DNA of 64,000 nt from Annona cherimola (lineage: Eukaryota; Streptophyta; Magnoliopsida; Magnoliales; Annonaceae). Where the stretch lies: positions 25,289,817-25,353,816 of the forward strand of contig CM059971.1 of the NCBI GenBank assembly GCA_030490835.1. Direction: 5' to 3'. The notes below the pieces were generated by a model, which saw nothing but the letters and a program-made list of their open reading frames with translations, did not search any database and was not told the DNA's origin. This document shows positions 36,243-48,500 of this stretch, in pieces. How positions within the stretch are numbered: the stretch's first letter is position 1; each line of letters opens with the position of its first letter. The position numbers and the translations under genes were made by a program.

Positions 36243-36733
36243 TAAAAAAAAAAAAACAAGATTACTAATAGTTGATCTATTTTTTATTGGTGTATATATA
36301 ACATAACATTGGATATTATAATTAATCATATTTACTGTCCTCACAGCATGGGGGAATTTTTATATAACTACCCCACTCAGGGAGGAATTATAATAAAGCC
36401 CCAAAACTAATGGGAAATTAACAGTTAACCTATTAGTTCACGTGAAAAAGGTGAAAAAAATAGTGAATTTAGTTAATTACGTTTGCCAATTGGCAAATGG
36501 ACCTACGTATCATCGGCCACGGCTGATGAGCAGCTAAGCACAGAAATCAGAGACGCTCTCTGATCCCCTTGTTGGACTGTGGTTGCAACTAAGACGCGGA
36601 GGGTAGAGCAGAAAGCAGATGTCGAAAACGATTAGCGCCGCCCACCGGATTACGAAGCAGATGACTTTATAAGCAAGCCACACTTCTCTCGCTCTCTCAA
36701 CACAGGTTCGAGGCTGCTTAGCTGTTGGGAATC
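36243..36733 (+). promoter_or_regulatory. Presumed APRF1 promoter with TATA-like box
   Basis: TTTATAAG at 36666-36673 lies 61 bp before the ATG at 36734 and fits a TATA element with a leader of about 30 bp. The intervening sequence is pyrimidine-rich (CTCTCGCTCTCTC). The earlier TTG at 36725 is in frame but not a start. Confidence 0.5.
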
Positions 36734-38976
36734 ATGCAGACGTCTCTGGCACAACTCGACGACGAGACCGTCAGCAGCATGTCGGTCGCCGCTGTATTCA
36801 CCGACTATGTGAGTGTTGTTTTTAAAAAATATGTGTATACTGCTTTCATTTTCTTTTCCCGTTCTTATCTAGACTCAATGAGCATGAAAAATTTAGGAAA
36901 AACCCATGTAGATTTCTTACTGCAAAGCAGCGGCACGACAGCAGTGGGATCGTCGGTTGTGCCTCAAAATTCGGGGGCCTCAACCAAATTTTTGCTGATT
37001 TTGCGACGTTGGACATCTGATTTCATCTGCTAGGTTTGTGGTTGGCGAGTTGGGAAAGTTTTTTGATGGTTCGTGGATGTGGCCTTTGATTGGTTTGTTT
37101 CTAGAGGGATTTATTTATATTTTGGGGGTGGTTGGTAATACATGAAACTTTTTAATCTAATTTTTTTTTTATTTTCACAATTATCCTATTTTTAAATTAT
37201 TTATTCACTTCTTCCTATACAACTACTCTACTTTTTAATCATTTCTACATAACTAACTATACATCTAACTTATCTATGTTAAATTTATTATTATTTTCTT
37301 CTCATCATTACCTTTGTTATATCACATTATTTTCTCACATTTCAAAAGCTTTTACACCATAAACTTTTGATCAAATATTTTATCGCTTTCCAAATACACC
37401 CTAGCAGTACGGTGAAACAATAAAGGGTGAAGGGACAATACAAAAAGATTTGTTTTGTTTTTTATAGCTGTGTGGGCCGCAATTGGATCTTCCTTCATAA
37501 TGCCCGACCTAATTGGCCAACCAGCGGAGGACATTATGATAAACTAGGATTGTCATATGAAATTGAAAATGGAGAAAATTTGCACACTCACATCAACATG
37601 GTAAAATTTAAATGTTGCATAGTGGGAAAATTTTATAAAATTTTTGTAGTCTTCCCTCTAACGATCGCCACACCAAATTCATGCAACAAATGAGTCATGC
37701 ATCCATGCTTCACAGACATTTATCCAACAAACACACCTCAACCATCTCGGATGTGTGCCACACCGCTACTTGGCTCACACATATACACCAATATAATACT
37801 ACACTTGCATAGATGTGTGTTACTTGGGTCACACTGAATCACTAATATGTGTGTGTCTCTCTCTCGGGTCGCACTAATACACCAATATAATGTGCTACAC
37901 CTGCGCAAATGTGTGCCACTTGGGTGACACTGAACCACCAATAGATATGTGGTTCAAGTACATCCGCTATTACATTGATCCTAGGACCGAGACCATGATT
38001 TGTACCACCTGAGTCACATTCAATCACCAATAGATATGTGTGGCTCGGTTATTTCCTCTTGCCCATTGATACTAGGACCAAGACCACAATGTGTGCCACT
38101 TGGGTCGCACTGAATCACTAATGATATGTGTGACTCGGATATTTTGTCTCTCACATTGATACTAAGACCAAGACCATGATGTGTGCCCCTATGGCTATAA
38201 TATCACCATATAAATAAGTAGCCACTTGGGCTAATGCCATCTGCACATGTTTTGCCACTTGGGATTCATGCCACCGCATCATAAATGGCAAATTTGGATA
38301 TATCCTTCGCAACTATGCACTGGACCATCTGCACAAGCGCCATGCACCACATAAATGTAATGTTGCAAAGCAACATTAACAAATAGTTTGCATCATACGA
38401 AACATGTAATTAAATATATAAACACCGAAATATTAAAAATCAAATACACAACAAAAAAAAATGCCCGAAATAAGAAAAAGAAAGAAATTCACACTCTTAA
38501 GTTCATAACGTTATCCACCATATCACGTCTATATGTAGATCTCTCCATAATTTCACCACATACATTTTCATCATTTTATTAATTCCAAATCCACCATTTT
38601 TACAAGTTACATGAGTAAGGGATTTCTAAATCCTAACTCTAATTATCATTCCAAACCTCCCAACTTTCAATCCTAACTCTCATGTCAAATTCCAGAGCTA
38701 AATTTTTTCCTAAAATGCTCCCTCGCGTGCACAACACCTAGGCACACCCAAAATCCACCAAAAATAACTATTCATCTTCTTCCCTTAGGATTTTCAAACC
38801 CAACGTCCGACCCATGACAAAACCACAATATTCCACTATCAAATAATCTCAAGTTGTTAAAGAGAAATAGATGCAGAAGAATCTAAAGAAAAATTAAAGA
38901 AAAACTCTTACCTTGCAACCTTCCATTTTTTTTCTCCAAAATCTTAAAATTTTTCCAAGTGGCAATCTCATAGTGT

Positions 38977-39015
<39 letters not shown>

Positions 39016-42000
39016 CTTTTTTTTCTTTTTTTCCTTTTCCTAAGGGGTTATGTGGGTGCTGCCCCATTTTGGTTTTTGGTGTAGAAACATACTTTTTATT
39101 TTTTTATTATTTTTCAGATATTTATTATTATATCATATAAATTAATTTCAATAGTCGCATCTCAATTACTTAATAATTATTTAATATGAATATCAAGCAT
39201 TCCCTAATATTTTGTATATTTGATTAAATTAAGGGTGTGTTTGGTAAGACATAAAAAATGTCAAGCTAAAATTTTTTTACTCTTCACAACTATTCTATTT
39301 TTTTTAATTATTTCTTTATATCTTCCTATACAACTACCATACTTTTCAATCATTTCCACACAACTACTTATACAATTAATCTATTTATTTTAATTTTGTT
39401 TTCTTTACTTCTCATTATTACTCCTATCATATCACATCATTTTCTTTCATTTTGACAACTTTTATACTAAAAACTTTTCAAACAAAAGTTTTATCTCTTC
39501 CTAAACACACTCCAATTAACATCATTTATTAAAATGGTCCTACTTGCCAACTAATTGACCATTTAACAGCAACCGTTTATAATATCAAATAAACTCTGCC
39601 CATCCTCAATATACAAAAAAATTAGAGACCTGGGTCTAACATTCTTCCTATGGAATTTGGCAATTTTTTTCTTTGAAAATAAAAATCTTTGCATTTTTTA
39701 TTTTCAAAAATAAAAAATACTTGTTAAATTCAAAAAAATTGTCGAGTAATGAGATCATCGTGGAACAATAAAAGCAATATTAACTCCAGTATGTCTTTAT
39801 CCGTATTCAGGGCCGGCTATATATCCTCAGTTAGTAATAAATTGAAGATTACTTGCATCCAAGGGGCCAGAGTTTTAACTTTCAAGTGCCTATTGAGCAA
39901 TATTCACTAATGATTTAAAAGGGAATAGTTTGAACGGTGTCATATTTGGTTACATTAGTTTCAAATTTATCATTAATGATCGATTAGAGTAAATTATCAT
40001 ACTAATATGAAAAGCTCAAGCTGATCGTATCAGTGGTATTCGAGCATGACAATGGACCTAGAGGTCATGAGATTGACTCCTGAAAGGGGCGACCAAGAGG
40101 GGCCGACCTAGAGTCTGGATTAAAATTACTGGTAGGTAAATGGAGCCATCCCAAGGAGGAAAAGGGCTATCATTGGACTAGTGTCGCTAAAATGAGGCAC
40201 TAGAGTATGCCACTGTGGACGTCAACCCTCAAATGAGAGTGTTGATGCGACCCATGACAAGAAAAGGATTTCATTAAAAGGATTTCTGGTGTTAGAAATG
40301 GTTAGCTCAAGCTTTTTTCATATCACATACTCTAAAACAATGAAACATACCAATTAATTATTAGACATGATGCATTGGCTTTTTGTCTTGATTATTTGAT
40401 TACTTGCCAATGTTGTGAATAAATTGGAGATAGTTTGGGAAAAGAAAGCAAAGTCCAATTAATCATCTACCATTGTCCCTCTGTGATCATGTAGTCAAAA
40501 TTCTCCATCACTCCCACAAGGAGAATGCTTGACATGCTTTAAATTTTCATTTTTCTATTTTTTACACAATGCTTCTAGAAACAGTTGCATTTCTAAATCC
40601 CTTCTCACCTCATGTTACACTGGCTTTATCCTATATGGGCAATGAATTAGAAGACCACTAAAAAAAGTAGAGGGTGCCAAGCTGTTGAGATAATGAAAGG
40701 TATCTTCCCCTAACTGACCGAAAAACATATCATTTATTGTTTTTTCATATGATTTACTCGCACACAACAAAAGGAATTACGGTATGGTAGTTCGAGTCAT
40801 GAAGCTGCTTGTTGTCAACTAGCAATAAGAAGGAGAATATATCGGAGAGTCCAAAACCCTTGATGAATGGTTTAGGTTGAAACACGAGCAACCATTTTTG
40901 CATATATTGCTTGAGTTCCAGCATATTCAGTTGATTATTGTTCCAAACGAGATAACCTTCAACGCTTTGCAAAAATTACATAGATCTGCAATGAGAATTC
41001 AACTGCACATTAACTGCTGTGGTAAACTCCCAAATTGATCCTTTTCAGGGACCCAATCCATGCCAATCCACTCAGTTTAGATTGATTTGAATTGCACAAG
41101 ATTGATGCTGCTTTTACCATGCCACTTATGTGTATCGTGTTTTTTTTTCCCTCTTCTGAAGGTTGGGAAGATCAGCTCAATTGATTTTCATCGAAAGGAG
41201 GACTTACTAGTCACAGCCAGTGAGGATGATTCGGTGCGTTTATATGACATTGCAAATGCCACGTGAGTCCATGTCACTTCTGTTTATATGGTGGTATTAT
41301 GGTAGAATCTGCCTTGCACTCTATATAAAGATTATTTTATATGTATGCATGGTGATAATATTGTCCTGTATTGTTGGAGTTACATTCATCGTGACATGCA
41401 ATACATCTAGATATTCATATCTGGAGATTGATACATGACCCACCCACCACCCACAAAATAAACTGCAACCTTGCTCATTTTATCAACCCTAAAAAATGAT
41501 CTGTTATTTTGGCTGATTATTTCTTCATGCTCAAGTTATTTTTCCATGAACTAGGTTGTAGAGTTATGGACATCAATATGGTTTTGATATGCATTTGTTT
41601 TTAATTGAACAATTGCTAGGCAATTGTATAATAACATAAATCTAGATAAAATGAAGTCATAGTAAACTTGTAAAGAGAATCAACTGGAGATAAATTTCGA
41701 ACATTAACTGAATTCAAAATTTCAGATATGAACGTATGTGCGTGGAACTATCGATCAGAACTAAATAATTCAAACTTCAAATTGTCAAGTTCATAAGATG
41801 TTCCCAATCCAAGTCCATCAAATGACAATACGAGCAGCCCAAGACTGAGTTCGTGTTAGTCTGACAAATTTGGTTAATGTTCTAAATTTATCTCAAATTG
41901 ATTATCCATACAAATCTACAAGGATCAGATTTTATCTAGATTTGTATAGTTAGAAATTCATTGGAATCATTTCATAGGAATTTGTTTAATATTAATTTTG

Positions 42001-42524
42001 TTCTTTACAATTAGTCTTACTCCATGTTTTCATAACAAGTAACCAAAAGCTTGAATGTCTGCTTGTGAATTGTTTCCTCCAATTCAAACCGAGATGTTTT
42101 TGGGATTCTCCTGTTTGTCTTCTTCATAATTTGTGTTCAAGAGATAAGAGTTTTTCAACGTTCAGGTTGTTGAAGACCACACATCATAAGAAGCATGGTG
42201 CTGACCGTATATGTTTCACTCATCATCCAAGCTGCGTTATTTGTTCTTCAAGATATAATGTCGAGTCCACAGGTGGTATATCTCTCAGCATCAAGTAAAT
42301 TGTACATCCATTGCACTGATTTTCTGAACAAGACAAATTCCCTCTTTTGCAGAATCTTTGCGCTACCTTTCTGTGTATGACAATCGGTGTCTCCGGTACT
42401 TCAAAGGCCACAAAGGAAGGTAGGAAACAGTGTCTCTTTCGATTGCTTCTGGAACATATCATTCTGTTCCTTTTCCTATGGAACTGCATCTTTTGGTATC
42501 AAACAAAGTGTAACCAAGGCTTCC

Positions 42525-42585
<61 letters not shown>

Positions 42586-45500
42586 TATTTAGTCAAAAAA
42601 AGGTTGTGCAGTTGTGAACCTGTGGTATGAGTTGCTAATATGATGAATTTTTCTTTCCCCCCTTTGATTGCAGAGTTGTTTCACTATGCATGTCTCCAAT
42701 CAATGACAGCTTCATGTCAGGTTCGCTAGACCATACTGTGAGATTGTGGGATATCCGTGTAAATGCTTGCCAGGTTGGATTTCATTTTTCATGCACTCCT
42801 GAGGTTTTCTTTAAGTGTTAAGAGTTATGTAATTAACAATGTACGATTTAGCCTTCAAACAGGTGAACATATGAAACATTTTGAGGACAAATGGATTTAC
42901 TCTCCAACATGCCATGTGTTGGGCCCTTGGGGCATCCTAAGATTTATCTGTGTGAATTATGCTATTCGCTATGTAGGTGATCTGGACCAGTAAATTTCCT
43001 CATTAAAGGGATCATTCCTGTTAGGTGCTGTCTGGTCCATTGACAATTTGACATTTTCCCTCAAATAAACATGGATTTTTCTTAGATGTCCATTGTTTTA
43101 AAATTCTTTTTTGATTGTCTGATGGTATGAAAGCCCTGGCTGGTGTTAATAACTTAATGCCTTGAGGGCTGAGGCCTTGAGGCAAGACACAGGTGGTTTT
43201 ATATAGACCTATCGAGAATTGATGAGCTGGATTGTGTGGGTTTGCTGTTTAAGCCTTAAGGCAATTTGATAGTTTAGTTATATGATTCTTGATTCATGAT
43301 TACTCTTTGTAGTTTTCAGGGAATTATGCATTTGCGTGGTAGGCCCACAGTTGCCTATGATCAGCAGGGTCTTGTCTTTGCAGTAGCAATGGAAGGGGGT
43401 GCTATTAAGTTGTTTGATTCTCGTTCCTATGACAAGGTATTTGATAAGAGTGCTATTATTATCCATCTTACAAGCTTCCATTTTATAATTTTGATCTCAG
43501 TGTGTGACTGGAATGCAGGGCCCTTTTGACACCTTTTTTGTTGGTGGGGATACAGCTGAGGTCTGTGATATTAAATTCAGCAATGATGGGAAGTCCATGC
43601 TCTTAACAACAACAAACAACCATATCTATGTTCTTGATGCATATGGAGGGGAAAAGGTGAATTCTTGACTTATATAACGATGAATGTGTAAAACTTCTAT
43701 TTATTGTCTTTCACATTGCTTGTTTGATTTCACGGCAAGGTACTGCTTTGTCATCACATTGCTCATTAATTTATTGGTCAAAGTGCCAAAGTGCTGATAT
43801 CTTATGCTTGTTTATGCACCATTCTTTTCATTCTTTCAAAGTGAAAATCAGCAACAAATCTTGAAACAATTAATGAAATATTTGATACTAGAATGCTACC
43901 CATGCATACAATGGTTTCAAATTTTAACAACCTAAAAAAGAACATATCCTTAACAATAAATGATTTTTCTCTTATGACATCAGATGCTACTTGTACCCTC
44001 TTGGGTTTTCTGTTTTGTAAATTATTTTTTTAATCCAAGGAATCCATCATATTCTCCTTCATAAATATTTATATGATGTGAAAAATCATTTTCATTATAA
44101 CTATATATAATCCACAGTAAATGCAAATGCATGAAGTTCTTTGTAATTTTATTTAAAATAAAATTTTTCAATCAAGTTGATTTTTTAGACGTAGCCTAAA
44201 CAAATAATTTTAAACACAATGCATGACTTGGACCATAAAAGAAAATCAAGAAAAGGGGAAACCCAAGAGAGTAGCATTGCACCGGTTTTATAGGAGAAAA
44301 GTTCAATAATAAATACTGCACTAAGCTTTTTGTGGATCTGACATAATGTCTAAAAAATCATTTGGAATTTCCTATAAAATATTCAGTTTAAAGTTGTGTG
44401 CTGTGCGCATTTTGTCAGTCTACTTTATGTGGATCTGAAATGGATCCATCTTCATATAACGAATGCACAATGTCTTCTCTAAGGTTGGGATGCAACTGTA
44501 GCCGGGTTAGGTTGGCTTGGACTTGAAATCGACCTAACTCTTAACCCTATCAGTAAAATTTAACCCTAGCACCAGACCTATTTTGAGATTTCAACATTAT
44601 CTCTAAGACTCAACTCTATTACTAAAATTTTAGGTCAAATTTGTTTTGAAAATTGTTGCTTTAAATTTTTGGAAAGAAAGATTACAAGCAATTAGTTTAC
44701 TACCACATCATGATAAAATGACAATTACTTTAAGAGAGCATAGAAATGTTGTTCTTATACTCATATAACCAAATTCAACCAATGTACGGTAAGATCTCTG
44801 GGTATTAGTTAGTAATAGGAAAGGGCACTGTATAGAAAAGGGTTGGGCCTTAGAAGGAAAAATAATTTGAGAAATCAATTACTAAAAGTTGAAGGAATGT
44901 GTTTAAGGCTGGTAAAAAATGGTCTAATTGAGTTGGTCGTATTGTTTGACCATCAACTCTAACCCAGTGGAGTTTGCCAATTGAGTTGAGTGTAAACCAA
45001 TCTCTGTGTCCATATTTTCATTTCCCGAATTTCAACCATCCCAAAATCAGCTTGGTTTGGTTCAATTTTGGTTGGACAAATCTTGACTGCGTCCCTATTC
45101 TTGGGCTTTTCATTGTTAGTTGACATCTTCCTACCTTTTATGCTTATCTAAACAAGGTAAGCATGCCTAGTGAGCTTTGTTGTTTCTATGTTTGCCTATC
45201 TAGATATAATCATTTATTTTCTTTGGTTGATTCTTTTCTAATGCGAACATTTTTTTTTTCTTTATTTCATTTTTTTTTTTTTTTCTTCAGTGTTTCATTA
45301 ATATCATTTCCTCTTTTTTCAATCTTCATATGCTTCCATTGCCTGCTAAGTCAATGCATTGACCCTATTCAAACGGCCCTTTATGGATGCCTAGCTATCA
45401 GTTATTGTGGTTGGTCACTTGAAAGAAAATCATGATCAAAATATCCATCTCATATATGCAGTCATATTATCTCCAACCATTAAAGGTTTTCAATATGTTG

Positions 45501-48500
45501 TATTCATTTGGGGACTACTGCATTTGTTGTCATGCTTAACATGTTATTATTCAAACATAATTAATTCAAGTGTTTTGGCCGTCAGCGTTGTGCGTTCAGT
45601 TTGGAGCCTTCTCCCAATTCAACAGTTGAGGCAACTTTTACTCCAGATGGGCAGTATGTGGTCTCAGGTACATTTCATCCATGCCCATGAAAGAGAAACA
45701 CTTGACTTCTAATATTTTATTCATAACCTGAACAATTTTTTGGTCAAAAACTCAGAAAACCACACGTTTATCTCGTCTTTTTGAGGAGACCAATTATCAG
45801 GTTTTTGCTTCATCACAATATTGTTGAAACTCAACTAAGCATCTTTGTTCTCTCACACTACTTCCATAGCATCTGAAAGGTCATGCCTAGTACATGCAGA
45901 ACAGTTGAGGTTGAATAACACACAAACAGGCGATAACTGAGAAATTGCATTTAGAAGTCATGTTTAAGCTATGGTTTTGCCTTGGATTTTGGGTTTCTCA
46001 CTGTTTTGTGCTTGTGTGTTGTCGTGGTTGCTTCTTGCAGGAACTTCTTAAATCTTAAGGTCCTCTGCTCATGTTATGCCTAAGCTTGATGTTCTGGACA
46101 ATTTTCAGTTGTCTGTATGTGTATGTGAAGCATCAGTCACAATTATTTCTTAGATGGCACCAAACTAAAGACAGGAGTTTAGCATCATTATCATTCACAC
46201 TACCTTGCCTTTCTGGTTGCTTCCTTTTATTTCTTTATACCAGTTTCTTTCTTTGTACTTTGTGTTTCCTCTGATCTGCAATTAGAGAACTGCCCCCAGT
46301 TTTACAAAGTTCACATTATTCCAGCAAATTGCTTGGCTTGTCTTGTCTACCATACTATTGCAGTTTGGTTCAGTTCAGTTATTTTTTATTTATGAAGTAT
46401 ATTCGCAAGTGAAGTTCATTTAAGCATCGCAGGGTTTAATGAAAGATTGGAACTATTCTAATGTGAACATTTATTGCAGGCTCTGGGGATGGAACCTTGC
46501 ATGCGTGGAGCATCAGTAAACGCGATGAGGTATTCTTTAGAGACAATATACAAGTCAATTTGCTAGAGTACTCATTGAACACCAAATATATGTCCCGTTC
46601 CAAGCTGGCTAAATTTGTCTGCACATTTTGTTTGCACCATGGGTCAAAAAGTCCAATCAGTCTTACAATCTGACTATTCGTCTCTTGTTTCTAAAAGAAC
46701 AATGAAGTTCGTGAGGGCAATTCAACATGAAGAGTCAATGGTTTTCACATTCTGCTGTTTTATCTTTTTGGAGCATGCTGACATTGTTCTGTCCTGGGTC
46801 TTGCTCATTATATCATTGATGTACATTTTCTGGTGGAAGTAGTAGGAAAGAACTGTAGAAAAGTAAGTTTATGTTAGTATAGTTAGCAAAACGTCTATTC
46901 TTGTTGCAAGCATTAAGACTGCCAGAATTATACTTTCTAGTTGGTGACCGGAATTAGTTGATTCATTTACCGTTCCATTTAACCCTTCCCCAGTGCACAA
47001 TCTAGTGCAAAGAAAGTCAAAACGTATGATAGGAGGGAAAGAAGCATTCAAGAGAAGGCAACTCAAATGGGGAATTCTTGCTTGCAACCATGAGGTTTTC
47101 AACCTTTTCATATTGATCCTTAAAATTTCCAGATCCAAATATGTATACGGAGCTAGCCTTTTTTGAATCCCTCTATTGTGCTAGGTGATTGTCATCTAAT
47201 AATGAGATGACTAACACATTTCTAGAAATTTTGACATCTATCCCTGCAGTAGAACCTTTTAGAGGCTTTCCAACAATTCTATGTATCGTCATATCTCTTT
47301 GCATCTTGACATTTTTGAGAATATTTCACACCTTTCCACTGCACTGTAGAGCATGGTACATCATAAGGCCTCTCTAGAATCTAGTGTGACTCACTGCATT
47401 ACATTAAAATTGGTCAAGTTTCATAGATAGGCTTTTCCTATGTAGTCCCTGTTTGGCTCTGCATTTGCAGAGGATATCCATGCTTTTCCCAGGTGCAAAT
47501 GTGAATCTAGCTAAGATCACGTTTGTCTGGGATGTGACTTTTTTCGTGCTTCTATGCATATGAAATATGATTTTTACACTCAAAAGTCATTTTAAGTTGA
47601 AGCGCAAGAATCTAGCTTTTGCACAATTCAAGAAATTACATGGTTTGGCACAACAGCAAACCTAAAGTGGGGCCAAACAGTAGCATGGCTAGGATTGGCA
47701 TTTGCAAGTCAAGAAATGTGGACTTGCTAGCTAACCTCAACCTTGTACCTTAGGCTGATGTGGTAAGCAACTCAATCTGAATTTTTCTCTCACAGCCCAG
47801 CTCTACAGTTGAAGCTCAGCTTGATATTGTTTGTATATGATATTTATGAGAACTTAAGATAAAATATCCTAACCTATTAAATGAGTTATATAGTATCTTA
47901 TGTATAGGGAGAAGAAAAAGAACTTATACATGATTTTTATTGATTTAGAAAAAGCTTATGATCGAGTACCAAGAAAGTTAATATGGCAAGTGATGAGGAA
48001 AAAAGGAATTAATGACAGATACATTGATATTATTAAAGATATGTATGAGGGGGCTGTTACAAATGTGAGAACCATTAGTGGAGATACTAATGTCTTCCCA
48101 GTTAAAATAGGTTTACATCAAGGCTCAGCCTTGAGTCCTTACCTTTTTACCTTAGTAATAGATGAAATTACTAGACATCTCCAAGAAGAAGTACCTTGGT
48201 GTATGTTATTTGCAGATGACATTGTTCTAATAGATGAAAGTAAAGAAGGACTAAATTTAAAATTGAATAGGTGGGTAGATGCTCTAGAATCTAATGGTTT
48301 TAGAATTAGTCGCGCAAAAACTGAATATATGAAATGCAATTTTAATAATAGTGAGAACCCGGATGATGAACCAATTAAGATTTTAGATCAAACAGTAACA
48401 AAAACTAATCACTTTCGGTACTTAGGATCAATAGTCCAAGAGAACGGGGAAATCGAGAAAGATATAATACATAGAATTCAAGCAGGATGGAAGAAATGGA

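Larger units (their letters stand above)
36809..41161 (+). other. Intron 1 of APRF1 (4.35 kb), repeat-filled
   Basis: The donor is GTGAGT and the acceptor CTGAAG. It contains two MITEs of one family (37124-37402, 39233-39513), degenerate tandem repeats (37745-38190), a (GA)n run (38979-39012) and a possible old retroelement scrap near 40,030-40,330 with a PBS-like TGGTATTCGAGC. No other gene was seen. Confidence 0.8.

Noticed and set aside
36725..37033. 102-codon ORF as a single-exon gene
   Set aside because: It starts at a TTG and reads through the APRF1 exon-1 donor into the intron; the spliced model extends into a full WD40 protein.
37738..38030. Cys/His-containing minus-strand ORFs
   Set aside because: Translations of the degenerate tandem repeats in APRF1 intron 1.
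37974..38190. CRISPR-like spaced repeats
   Set aside because: Units are contiguous, degenerate and about 90 bp in a plant intron, with no constant repeat/variable spacer pattern.
42347..42617. ORFs ending in repeated Tyr-Ile
   Set aside because: They translate the (AT)28 microsatellite; the real coding part is APRF1 exon 4.
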